This document shows positions 7,839-14,602 of a stretch of 21,907 nucleotides of DNA, piece after piece. The translations under genes were made by a program, and so were the position numbers. Within the stretch, counting starts at the first letter, position 1. Each line of letters begins with the position of its first letter. Below the pieces are notes generated by a model. The model did not search any database. It was not told the DNA's origin and saw only the letters and a list, made by a program, of their open reading frames with translations. Source of the stretch: JACDBD01 sp050743385 (GTDB lineage: Bacteria; Actinomycetota; Acidimicrobiia; IMCC26256; JACDBD01); the NCBI GenBank assembly GCA_050743385.1, contig JBOGFJ010000322.1:1-21907 (forward strand). Direction: 5' to 3'.

Positions 7839-8779
7839 GACGTGCCGCCCCACGCGCCGGACGCCGTGGTGAAGCGCCCCGCACCGATCGCGGCGACCAG
7901 CGCGAGCGCACATGCCAGGGAGACCGCCACCGCCCAGGCAGTGTCGATCGTCGCGATGCCGATCGCCGCGAGCGCGAGGACCGCCTGGAGGGCGACGAGC
8001 CCGGCGGTGACCGCAGCGGGGGACCGCCCCCGGTCGACCAACTGGTCGTAGACGTGACCCCGATCGCCGGCGAAGAGCGGGCGGCGAGCGCGGAACCGTC
8101 GGACGAGCGCAACTGCGGTGTCGAGGACGGGGACCGCGACGAGGAGCGGGACGGCAGCCCAGGTCGACACGCCGCGATCGGAGTCCAACAGCAGGGCGGC
8201 CAGCAGCGCCAGGGCGGTGCCGGTGAGGTACGCGCCCCCGTCGCCGAGGTAGATGCGGGCGGGAGGGCGGTTGAACGCGAGGAAGCCGGTGAGCGCGCCG
8301 GCCAGCGCGAGCGCCGGACCGCGGGCATCACCCCCGATCGCGGCGAAGCCCACGGCAGCCATGAGGGCCACCCCGGCCGCGAGCCCGTCGAGGCCGTCGA
8401 GCAGGTTGAGTGCGTTCAGCAGGCCGACCACGGCTACCGCGGTCGCGATGCCACCGAGGGGCATGGGCATCGGGACTGCCCAGCCCGCAGTGGCTCCGAC
8501 CACGACGGCGCCGGCGATCCGGAACCCGGGTGACCGGCTGTGTACGTCGTCGGCGACGCCGAGCGCCAGTGCCAGGCCGAGCGGCAGGAGGATCCGGGGA
8601 GAAGACGTGACGACCGCGGCCGCAACCGCCACGGAGACCCCGACACCGCCGAGATAGGGAACCGGCTGGGCCTGCAGCTTGTGCGGACCCGGCCGGTCGA
8701 CGACGCCGAGGCGGTTGGCGACGACCGCGGCGACGGGCGTGGCGACCAAGGCGACGCCCAGCGCTACGACGAAGGCCAC
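7835..8779 (-). CDS. MraY/WecA-type polyprenyl-phosphate sugar-1-phosphate transferase
   Basis: 314 residues, about ten membrane segments. This integral membrane enzyme would transfer a sugar-1-phosphate from a UDP-sugar to undecaprenyl or decaprenyl phosphate, the first committed step in lipid-linked glycan synthesis. Family motifs in order: DRPGPHKLQAQPVPYLGGVG (28-47), the Mg-binding Asp pair in GVADDV (74-79), NALNLLDGLDGLAAG (122-136), ARIYLGDGGAYLTG (174-187) and GHVYDQL (241-247), equivalent to the cytoplasmic His loop. All catalytic acidic residues appear intact. The start is GTG at 8779, with GAGG 7-8 nt upstream; it overlaps the preceding GNAT gene by 16 nt. Length and motifs fit the WecA/TagO branch better than MraY itself. 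The sugar is probably an N-acetylhexosamine or the 4-amino sugar made by its neighbours (inference). Confidence 0.92.
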   Translation of the reverse strand: MAFVVALGVALVATPVAAVVANRLGVVDRPGPHKLQAQPVPYLGGVGVSVAVAAAVVTSSPRILLPLGLALALGVADDVHSRSPGFRIAGAVVVGATAGWAVPMPMPLGGIATAVAVVGLLNALNLLDGLDGLAAGVALMAAVGFAAIGGDARGPALALAGALTGFLAFNRPPARIYLGDGGAYLTGTALALLAALLLDSDRGVSTWAAVPLLVAVPVLDTAVALVRRFRARRPLFAGDRGHVYDQLVDRGRSPAAVTAGLVALQAVLALAAIGIATIDTAWAVAVSLACALALVAAIGAGRFTTASGAWGGTS

Positions 8780-9345
8780 ACCAGCACCTCGGATTCGGCA
8801 CGCCCGTGGACCGCGATCGTCCGGTTCGCGGCGAAGCCACAGCCCTCGTAGAGCCGGAGAGCGCGAGCGTTCCCGGTGCCGGCCACGACCTTGGCGGCCG
8901 GCACGCCTCGTTCCCGGAACGTGCTCGTCGCGGCCTCCACCAGGCTGCGGCCGATGCCTTGCTCGGCGCAGCGCTCGTCGACCGCCACCGCGAGCACTTC
9001 GGCCTTCGGCAGCCCATCGGTGGTTGCCGGGTAGCGCAGGGTCTCGAGCACGCGCGTCAGCGACCGGATCAGCCGCGGTGCCGCGACGGTCCCGGCAACC
9101 AGGCCGTCCCGCAGCAGGAAGCAGCGGTAGAAGCGCTTCAGGTCGTCGACGCCGGCGACGAACCCGACCACCCGCTCGGCGTCACCGGCGACGAGCACGA
9201 ACGCCCGCGGGGAGAGCACCGCGCGGCGGTAGAGCCGGCGGAGGAACGCGGGGCCCAGCGTGGCGAGGAAACCGTCGTGAATGCGGTCGATGTGCAGCTC
9301 GGCGACACGGCGCGCGTCGGACACCAGGGCGGGGCGGACGATCAC
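8764..9345 (-). CDS. GNAT-family N-acetyltransferase
   Basis: 193 residues. A single GNAT domain: the acetyl-CoA pyrophosphate loop is in AVDERCAEQGIGRSLVEAA (121-139; Gln129-Gly-Ile-Gly-Arg), followed by the late-strand block GTGNARALRLYEGCGF (156-171). The GTG start at 9345 overlaps the upstream TGA as GTGA and gives the family-typical beginning MIVRPALVSDARRVAELH. Between a glycosyltransferase and the WecA-like gene, and two genes from a sugar aminotransferase, it could acetylate the 4-amino group of the sugar nucleotide, as WecD and PseH (also GNATs) do. That substrate is inference from context; generic GNATs have very varied substrates. Confidence 0.85.
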   Translation of the reverse strand: MIVRPALVSDARRVAELHIDRIHDGFLATLGPAFLRRLYRRAVLSPRAFVLVAGDAERVVGFVAGVDDLKRFYRCFLLRDGLVAGTVAAPRLIRSLTRVLETLRYPATTDGLPKAEVLAVAVDERCAEQGIGRSLVEAATSTFRERGVPAAKVVAGTGNARALRLYEGCGFAANRTIAVHGRAESEVLVWPSS

Positions 9346-10529
9346 GACACGGGCTGGCGGGGACGGGCGCGCAGGAGGCGCTCGTACACGTCGAGTGTGA
9401 GGTCGACGACGCGCTGCTGATCGAACTGGGCTCGGGCCTTGCGGAGGCCCGCTTCTCCCATGCGTCGTCTGAGACCGGCGTCGGTGGCCAGCGACGTCAC
9501 CGTCGTGGCCAGCGCGCCCGCGTTGCGCGGCGGCACGAGCACTCCGGTGGCACCGTCGTCGACGACGTCACGGGAGCCCCGGATGTCGGTCGCGACCACG
9601 GGGACTCCCATGGCAGCCGCCTCCATGGCGGAGCGCGGATAGCCCTCGCGGTGGGATGCGAGGACGTACAGGTCCATTGCGGCGTACAGGTCGGTGATGT
9701 CGTTCCGGAAGCCGAGGAACAACACGCCGGCGGCGCGCGCGGCGGCGATCTCGGCCTCGCCAACCGCGTCGGCCTTGGCAGGGTCCCGGGGCCCGGCGAC
9801 GACCACCCGGACGTGCGGCGAAGCGGCGCGGAGCATCGTTGCGGCCTCGAATACGTCGCGGTAGCCCTTCTCCCACACGAGCCGGCCGACGACTCCGCAC
9901 ACCACGTCCTCCGGACCGGCGCCCAGCTCCCGGCGGAGCGCGGTCACGCGGGCGGGATCGACCACGGCAGGATCGAACCGAGCGAGGTCGATGCCGTTGC
10001 CCAGGAGCGTGAGCTTGTGCCTCGTCACGCCGACTCGCGCGAGCACGTCGAGGTCCTCGCGGTTCTGGACGAGCTCGGCGTGCGAGCAGGCGGCGGCGGC
10101 GCGCTCGAGGCCGTAGACCACCATGCGCTTGCGCCAGGGATCCGAGGGCAGGGCGTAGAGCCCGTGCACCGTGTTCACGATGGCGGGGACCCCGGCCCAG
10201 CGCGCGGCCAGCCGGCCGTAGACCCCCGGCTTGGGGTTGTGCGTGTGGACGAGGTCGGGCTGCAACTCTCTGAACGTCGCCCGGAGCTCGAGGAGGGCCG
10301 CGACGTCGCGGTGCGGAGCCCGCGCACGCGTGGCGTGGCGCAGTGGCCGGTGAGTGATTCCCTCCCGCTCGAGATCGTCGACGTACGGGCCCGGCGCGGA
10401 GGCTCCCACGACCTCGTAGCCGGCGTCGGCGAACGCCCGGAGCTGGGGCCCGAGGAGCAGGGCGAGGCTCATGTCGGTCGTCGTGACGTGGATCAGCCGA
10501 GCCCGCCCGCCCCGCGCCGCCCGGGTCAT
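9342..10529 (-). CDS. GT4 family glycosyltransferase, CapM-like
   Basis: 395 residues. It starts RLIHVTTTDMSLALLLGPQL (11-30). HTHNPKPGVYGRLAAR (95-110) followed by NTVHGLY (119-125) is typical of GT4 enzymes in capsule and EPS loci annotated CapM or WcaI-like, often acting on a lipid-linked first sugar. The donor half shows LLGNGIDLARFD (175-186), VGRLVWEKGYRDVFEAA (214-230) with Lys221, FLGFRNDI (271-278), and the EX7E pair Glu295/Glu303 in HREGYPRSAMEAAAMGVPVV. The ATG at 10529 overlaps the deacetylase stop as ATGA; an earlier in-frame start at 10619 would lie deep in the deacetylase gene. It is well placed, just before the WecA-like gene, to add the second sugar, but this is inference. 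Confidence 0.91.
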   Translation of the reverse strand: MTRAARGGRARLIHVTTTDMSLALLLGPQLRAFADAGYEVVGASAPGPYVDDLEREGITHRPLRHATRARAPHRDVAALLELRATFRELQPDLVHTHNPKPGVYGRLAARWAGVPAIVNTVHGLYALPSDPWRKRMVVYGLERAAAACSHAELVQNREDLDVLARVGVTRHKLTLLGNGIDLARFDPAVVDPARVTALRRELGAGPEDVVCGVVGRLVWEKGYRDVFEAATMLRAASPHVRVVVAGPRDPAKADAVGEAEIAAARAAGVLFLGFRNDITDLYAAMDLYVLASHREGYPRSAMEAAAMGVPVVATDIRGSRDVVDDGATGVLVPPRNAGALATTVTSLATDAGLRRRMGEAGLRKARAQFDQQRVVDLTLDVYERLLRARPRQPVS

Positions 10530-11359
10530 CGGGTCATCCGGGCGTACCGGCGACGATCGAGGAGGCGGCGGAGATCGTCTTCGAGGCCCATGCCGCCGGC
10601 TGCCTTGTGGCGGAACCATCGGATCCCGTCGGCGACCTGGATCGGTGAACGAGCGAGCCGGTAGTGATCGGTGCGCCCGTACCGGTTCGGGCGCGTGCCG
10701 GCGAGGGCCGCGGAGCGGAACCGGCGGCGAACGGCCGCTTCGGCAGCCGGAGATCCCCGTACGGCCTTCGGGTAGGCGAAGTGCTCGGCGCGGATGTCCA
10801 GGCGCTCGCCGATCAGATCGATCGACCGGTCGAGCTCGTGCTCGGCCTCCTCCGGTGGCACCCGGTCGAGCAGGGCGTGCGAATGGGTGTGCGAGCCGAC
10901 CGAGACCAGCCCGGTGGAGAGCGCGTCGCGGAGCGCCTCCCAGGAGAGCGGCGTCCCGTCGTGGGGGAACGGCCGTGCGTGCTCCACGAAGTCGGTCGTC
11001 ACGTAGACCAACGCGGGGATGCGGAGCCGCTCCAGGATTGGCAACGCGACCTCCGCGAAGTCGGCGGTCCCGTCGTCGAAGCTGACGACGACAGGGTCGC
11101 GTGCCGGGAGCGCGTCGCCGTCGAGCTGGCGCAGCGCGTCGTCGAGCGAGGTCGCCCGGCTGTCAGCCGCAAGAATCTCCATCTGGGTTTCGAACAGCTC
11201 ACGGGGAAGGTCGACCTCGAGACGAGAGCGCGCGCCGACCCGGTGGTAGAGCAGGACGACGACACCTCGCCGAGGGCGCCGAAGACGGTCAGCGGCGGCG
11301 GCAGACGTCTTGACGGCGCGCTGGAGAAGTGAGCTCGGCACCGCCGAATGATCGCGCAC
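10526..11359 (-). CDS. Polysaccharide deacetylase (NodB homology, carbohydrate esterase 4)
   Basis: 277 residues. CE4 enzymes use a divalent metal to remove N- or O-acetyl groups from sugars. Motifs: VVVLLYHRVG (33-42) of this subfamily, VVSFDDG (91-97) holding the catalytic base and metal Asp, GSHTHSHALL (155-164) with metal ligands His157 and His161, and HFAYPKA (193-199), the third block. There is no clear signal peptide, though GVVVLLYH is preceded by a basic, mildly amphipathic stretch, so it may act on a cytoplasmic lipid-linked intermediate. The GTG at 11359 lies 4 nt after the upstream stop. Alternatives are a GTG at 11404, inside the upstream gene, and a GTG at 11341. All motifs are unaffected by the choice. 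Confidence 0.88.
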   Translation of the reverse strand: MRDHSAVPSSLLQRAVKTSAAAADRLRRPRRGVVVLLYHRVGARSRLEVDLPRELFETQMEILAADSRATSLDDALRQLDGDALPARDPVVVSFDDGTADFAEVALPILERLRIPALVYVTTDFVEHARPFPHDGTPLSWEALRDALSTGLVSVGSHTHSHALLDRVPPEEAEHELDRSIDLIGERLDIRAEHFAYPKAVRGSPAAEAAVRRRFRSAALAGTRPNRYGRTDHYRLARSPIQVADGIRWFRHKAAGGMGLEDDLRRLLDRRRYARMTR

Positions 11360-11363
11360 GTTC

Positions 11364-12347
11364 TCAGAACAGCTCGACGTCGCCGAGGGTGACGTTCCAG
11401 TCACGCAGCGTCGGCATCGCTGGTTGGCCCAGGCCTCGCCAAGCGAGGATCGGGCCTTGCCTCGGCAATCGCACCAGGCCTTCGGGGCAGATCACCCGGG
11501 CATCGATGCCGATCACGTAGTCGGCATCGACAGCTCGGACGACCTGGCGGACGAGGTGCCGTCGCAAGTGCGCGTCGTCGTCGGCCGCCAAGATCTCACA
11601 GAGAACTGCCTCCCGGGCCTGGCCACGCCGGCGGACACGGAGGATCACCAACCCGGTCTCGAGACCTTCGGGGGGAAGCACGGCCCGGTACTCGACGAGA
11701 GGGCTGCCGTAGCGCCATCGGAGGTACTCCGGCGTCGCGCGAGTGCGCATCCGGAACGATCGTGCTCGAGACGACAATAACCGTGCGATGGTGTCGTGTT
11801 CAGCGAGAACCTCCGAGGCGGGCATCCCCATCTCGCTCGGGGCCGACCATCGCTCGGCCGGCGTCCGGGCCCGCATCATTCGACCCAGAGCCCGAGCGGA
11901 GCGCGGTCGGACGACGAGCGGGAGCCGCCCGACGATGCGCCATCCCATCTTGAGGTAGCCGGGACGGCTCTGGGCGTTCGGCGTGTTGAACACGAACGCG
12001 ACCTGCTCCGATTCCAGCTCGTCGATCGCGCGCAGGGTCAGGTCGCTGAACACCCCCCGGCCCCGATAGTCGGAATGTGTCGCGGTGTCGACGGCGCGCA
12101 CCGAGCGTGCAACCCGCGCGGCCTGCTCGAACTCCCACCGCATCAGGATGCGCAAACCGACGATCTTGTCCCCGTCGAGCGCAACCCACGCCGGCGACGC
12201 GCCGAACGGATTGTCGCGGTGCTTCCACGCGAACAGCTCTTCGTAACGCACGTCGTCCGGCCAACCGAGAGAGTGGCGAAGCAACGCGAGCACACCCGGG
12301 ACGTCCTCCTGGCGGCTACGACGAATCTCGAGCGGCGCCGTCCTCAA
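11364..12347 (-). CDS. GNAT-superfamily acyltransferase of the EPS-locus type
   Basis: 327 residues, longer than a single GNAT. The N-terminal half has the GNAT core: EELFAWKHRDNPFGASPAWV (36-55), VDTATHSDYRGRGVFSDLTL (86-105) with the acetyl-CoA loop Arg95-Gly-Arg-Gly98, and NTPNAQSRPGYLKMGW (121-136). The WKxxxNP and NxPN..GY.K.GW blocks recur in glycan-cluster GNATs. The C-terminal half (about 200-327) may be a second, decayed GNAT-like fold; by eye it lacks a QxxGxG loop. The TTG at 12347 overlaps the upstream TGA as TTGA, and LEIRRSRQEDVPGVLALL follows directly. It probably acylates an amino sugar or glycan residue; substrate unknown. Confidence 0.8.
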   Translation of the reverse strand: MRTAPLEIRRSRQEDVPGVLALLRHSLGWPDDVRYEELFAWKHRDNPFGASPAWVALDGDKIVGLRILMRWEFEQAARVARSVRAVDTATHSDYRGRGVFSDLTLRAIDELESEQVAFVFNTPNAQSRPGYLKMGWRIVGRLPLVVRPRSARALGRMMRARTPAERWSAPSEMGMPASEVLAEHDTIARLLSSRARSFRMRTRATPEYLRWRYGSPLVEYRAVLPPEGLETGLVILRVRRRGQAREAVLCEILAADDDAHLRRHLVRQVVRAVDADYVIGIDARVICPEGLVRLPRQGPILAWRGLGQPAMPTLRDWNVTLGDVELF

Positions 12348-13462
12348 GGTCGAGCGACCTCGCGGTAGATCCCTTCGATTCGCTGAACGGTGCGTTCGAT
12401 GTCGAAGCCGTCACTCCGCGCCCGAGCGGCGTCGCTCATTTCCTTGCGACGTGGCCGATCGGCGGCGAGCTCCAAGATCGAGTCGGCGAGCAGGTCGGGT
12501 CTTCCGGGTGGCACCAGAAGGCCTTCGACTCCGTGCTCGACGGCCTCGGGCACACCGCCGACGGAGGTGGCGACCACGGGCAGTCCGAGCGCCAGCGCCT
12601 CCATGAGCGCCACGGGAAGTCCCTCGAACCGCGACGAGAGCACGAAGACGTCGGCACCCGCCAGCAGAGCGACGGCGTCCTCCCGATAGCCCGTCAGGAT
12701 CACCTGCTCGTCGAGCCCGAGCCGATGGCTCAGTTCGTGGACGTCGTGCTCGAGCGGTCCCTGCCCCACCGCGCAGAGGCGTATCGACGGATCGCGGGCG
12801 GCGAGTCGGCGCGCCGCCTCCAACAGGGTCGGGTAGTCCTTCTTGGGCACGTAATTCGCGACCGTCGCGACGAGCACGTCGTCGGGGCCGATACCGAGCT
12901 CCTCCCGCGACTGCTCCCGGCGCGCACCGTTCACCCGTATCGCTTCGAGGAGGACGCCATGAACGACAACCTCCGCTCGTCGGCGCGCGGGCCCGCGGAT
13001 CGAGTCGCGCACGTCACCCGAGACAGCGATGACGGCGTCATCGAGCGGGCTCGTCGCGGCATTGAGCGCTCTCGTGGCGAAACCGAACGTCGGCCACGCG
13101 TTGTGCTCGGTCGACACCAGTCGCGGTCGCCTCGACCGCGGCAGCGAGCGGGCGACAAGGCGTGCCACCCCCGCGGCGTAGGGCGAGTGTGCGTGCAGCA
13201 CGTCTACCGGGCGATCGAGCAGCATGGATCGGAGACGGAGTGCCCAGCGGAGATCGCGCTCGTCGCGCACCGAGAGGCACGACACCCCGACCCCGAGCGC
13301 CTCGAGGTCGGGAACGAGGTGGTCTTTCCACGGGAGCAGGTAGGCGGCGCGGTAGTCGAACGCGTCACGGTCGCGCACGGCCGCGCATGCCGTGAGCAGG
13401 CGCTCGGCACCGCCGGGCCCGAGACCCTTGATGAGCCAGAGAATTCGGATGCGGTCGGGCAT
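12344..13462 (-). CDS. GT4 family glycosyltransferase, first gene of the operon
   Basis: 372 residues. It opens IRILWLIKGLGPGGAERLL (5-23) with the GGAE signature. Further landmarks are DVLHAHSPYAAGVAR (87-101), STEHNAW (117-123), VANYVPKKDYPTLLEAARRL (201-220) with the KK pair, GYREDAVALLAGADVFVLSS (258-277), and the EX7E pair Glu280/Glu288 in RFEGLPVALMEALALGLPVV. The usual NGvD loop is degenerate (VVHGV, 166-170). The ATG at 13462 is preceded by an 18-bp perfect palindrome and has no strong Shine-Dalgarno. The gene is 75 bp from the next gene upstream, the widest gap in this minus-strand run, so transcription of the operon may begin here. Sugar specificity unknown. Confidence 0.9.
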   Translation of the reverse strand: MPDRIRILWLIKGLGPGGAERLLTACAAVRDRDAFDYRAAYLLPWKDHLVPDLEALGVGVSCLSVRDERDLRWALRLRSMLLDRPVDVLHAHSPYAAGVARLVARSLPRSRRPRLVSTEHNAWPTFGFATRALNAATSPLDDAVIAVSGDVRDSIRGPARRRAEVVVHGVLLEAIRVNGARREQSREELGIGPDDVLVATVANYVPKKDYPTLLEAARRLAARDPSIRLCAVGQGPLEHDVHELSHRLGLDEQVILTGYREDAVALLAGADVFVLSSRFEGLPVALMEALALGLPVVATSVGGVPEAVEHGVEGLLVPPGRPDLLADSILELAADRPRRKEMSDAARARSDGFDIERTVQRIEGIYREVARP

Positions 13463-13466
13463 TTCG

Positions 13467-13484
13467 GCTCACGGTACCGTGAGC
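13467..13484. promoter_or_regulatory. 18-bp perfect palindrome just upstream of the ten-gene operon
   Basis: GCTCACGGTACCGTGAGC is a perfect inverted repeat with no spacer, ending 4 nt before the ATG at 13462. Read on the minus strand it contains TACCGT, a TAnnnT -10-like box, 8 nt before the ATG, which would allow a leaderless transcript with an operator lying over the -10. Spacerless 16-20 bp palindromes are typical of dimeric repressor sites (TetR, GntR and similar). Alternatively the RNA could fold as a hairpin, but a perfect palindrome leaves no loop unless central pairs open. Function is inferred; no regulator is encoded next to it. Confidence 0.45.
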
Positions 13485-13537
13485 GATCGCGGAGACGCCT
13501 GATCGGGTGCGCGAGATGTCCCGACCAGATCGATCGC

Positions 13538-14473
13538 TCAGGCCCGCCCCGATGCGCGCGCGCGTGGCCGTTGCAGCATGAGGATGACCGCGAGGGTGAC
13601 GGCCGCGGCCGCGAACGCGACCACGCTGATCGCCGCGGCCGCCCGAGCCGAGACCTCACGGCCGGCGGCGAGCGACACGCACAGCACGAGCGCGACGTGG
13701 AGGGCCGCCATGATCACCATGCCCGACGACAACGGGCCGGTGGGCTCCGGGGGCGGGCGCCTTCGGAACCCGCGCCGCACGATCGGCTCGAGGAGCATCA
13801 CACCGAGGCACGCCATCGCCCCCACGATCGCCCCGGGCCGGCCCCGCCCGCCGACCGACGCCGTCCAGACGACGAGCCCGACGGTGGCGGCCGCGCCGGG
13901 CGCCCCGAGCGACGCGAGCGGCTTCGGCCATCCGAGGAGGACGAGGGGCAGCGTCGCCCCGACCAGCACGGCGGCCTGCTCGGTGTCGGGCACGGTCGTG
14001 TACATCCCGAGCGCCGTCACCGCGAGGAGAACCGGCGCGAGCCCGGCGCGCCCGTTGTGACGGTCGAAGTCGGCGACGAGCGCGGCTCCCGCCGCGGTCG
14101 TGACGAACGTGAGCACCCGGACCCAGTCGATGTCGATGTTGGCAACGTCGCTCGTCGATGCGACGAGCGCCGCTCCGGGAAGCGCGGCGATCGCGCCGAG
14201 TGCCAGCGGCCACGGGAGCCGCGAGCTGATCAGCGCGCCGGCGGCGAGCACGAGCAGACCCAGGAGCAGCTGCTCGTCGTCGGCCAGGGCCTCCAGGCGC
14301 TCGAGCCCGAACAGCGTGGCGAGCACGACGGCGACGCCGGCGAGACCGAGCGGGCTCTGGTCGGACGGTCGCCGGAGGGCGAGCGCGAGCGCACCGATCG
14401 CCACGAGGCCCACCACCCCGGCCACCAGCCCGTCGCGGAAGCCGGTGTTGTTGGCGAGGTCTTCCAGGATCAC
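13538..14473 (-). CDS. Polytopic membrane protein of unknown function
   Basis: 311 residues, mostly hydrophobic, with roughly nine or ten membrane segments (first about 14-33, last about 282-302) and a short basic C-terminal tail (QRPRARASGRA). More polar stretches include SDVANIDIDWVRV (about 107-119), ADFDRHNGRAG and RRGFRRRPPPEPTGP. I recognise no family. Length and segment number do not match Wzx flippases (12-14 segments) or clearly match Wzy polymerases, since no large outer loop is evident. The GTG at 14473 has a TAnnnT box 6 nt upstream. It shares strand and direction with the glycan operon, 75 bp upstream of it, and is divergent from the sugar dehydratase, so a role in glycan assembly or export is possible but unproven. 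Confidence 0.75.
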   Translation of the reverse strand: MILEDLANNTGFRDGLVAGVVGLVAIGALALALRRPSDQSPLGLAGVAVVLATLFGLERLEALADDEQLLLGLLVLAAGALISSRLPWPLALGAIAALPGAALVASTSDVANIDIDWVRVLTFVTTAAGAALVADFDRHNGRAGLAPVLLAVTALGMYTTVPDTEQAAVLVGATLPLVLLGWPKPLASLGAPGAAATVGLVVWTASVGGRGRPGAIVGAMACLGVMLLEPIVRRGFRRRPPPEPTGPLSSGMVIMAALHVALVLCVSLAAGREVSARAAAAISVVAFAAAAVTLAVILMLQRPRARASGRA

Positions 14474-14479
14474 CGCCCG

Positions 14480-14485
14480 ACCCTA
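14480..14485 (-). promoter_or_regulatory. Candidate leaderless -10 box for the membrane protein gene
   Basis: TAGGGT on the minus strand lies 6 nt before the GTG at 14473. As with the lipoprotein gene, a TAnnnT box at this distance implies a transcript starting at or near the start codon. There is no plausible ribosome-binding site between box and GTG, which supports the idea, and no good -35 match is seen. Confidence 0.35.
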
Positions 14486-14510
14486 CCGACGGTGGTTGGG
14501 CGCCCTGCAC

Positions 14511-14540
14511 TTGGAGCCGGCGGCGCCACTGGGACAGAAT
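14511..14540 (+). promoter_or_regulatory. Weak candidate promoter for the sugar dehydratase gene
   Basis: TTGGAG (14511-14516) and CAGAAT (14535-14540) are separated by 18 nt, about 60 nt before the GTG at 14603. Each hexamer matches the housekeeping consensus only partly, but they are the best pair in this 129-bp divergent region. The gene itself has GGGAG 6 nt before its start. Confidence 0.25.
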
Positions 14541-14602
14541 GCCCCGGCGGTACCCGGCAAGGCGTGGTCCACCCGCGCCTCGGGGAAGTACGGGAGACTG
14601 GC

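Noticed and set aside
8679..10664. Plus-strand open frame of about 660 codons
   Set aside because: It overlaps three genes with clear motifs on the other strand; its product is Arg/Pro/Ser-rich at first and then charged, with no domain.
13538..14473. Calling the polytopic protein a Wzy polymerase or Wzx flippase
   Set aside because: Segment number, length and lack of a large outer loop or family motif do not support either name.
12077..14602. Long plus-strand extension upstream of the dehydratase
   Set aside because: It runs antisense through the glycosyltransferase and membrane-protein genes; dehydratase homology begins only after the GTG at 14603, which has its own ribosome site.
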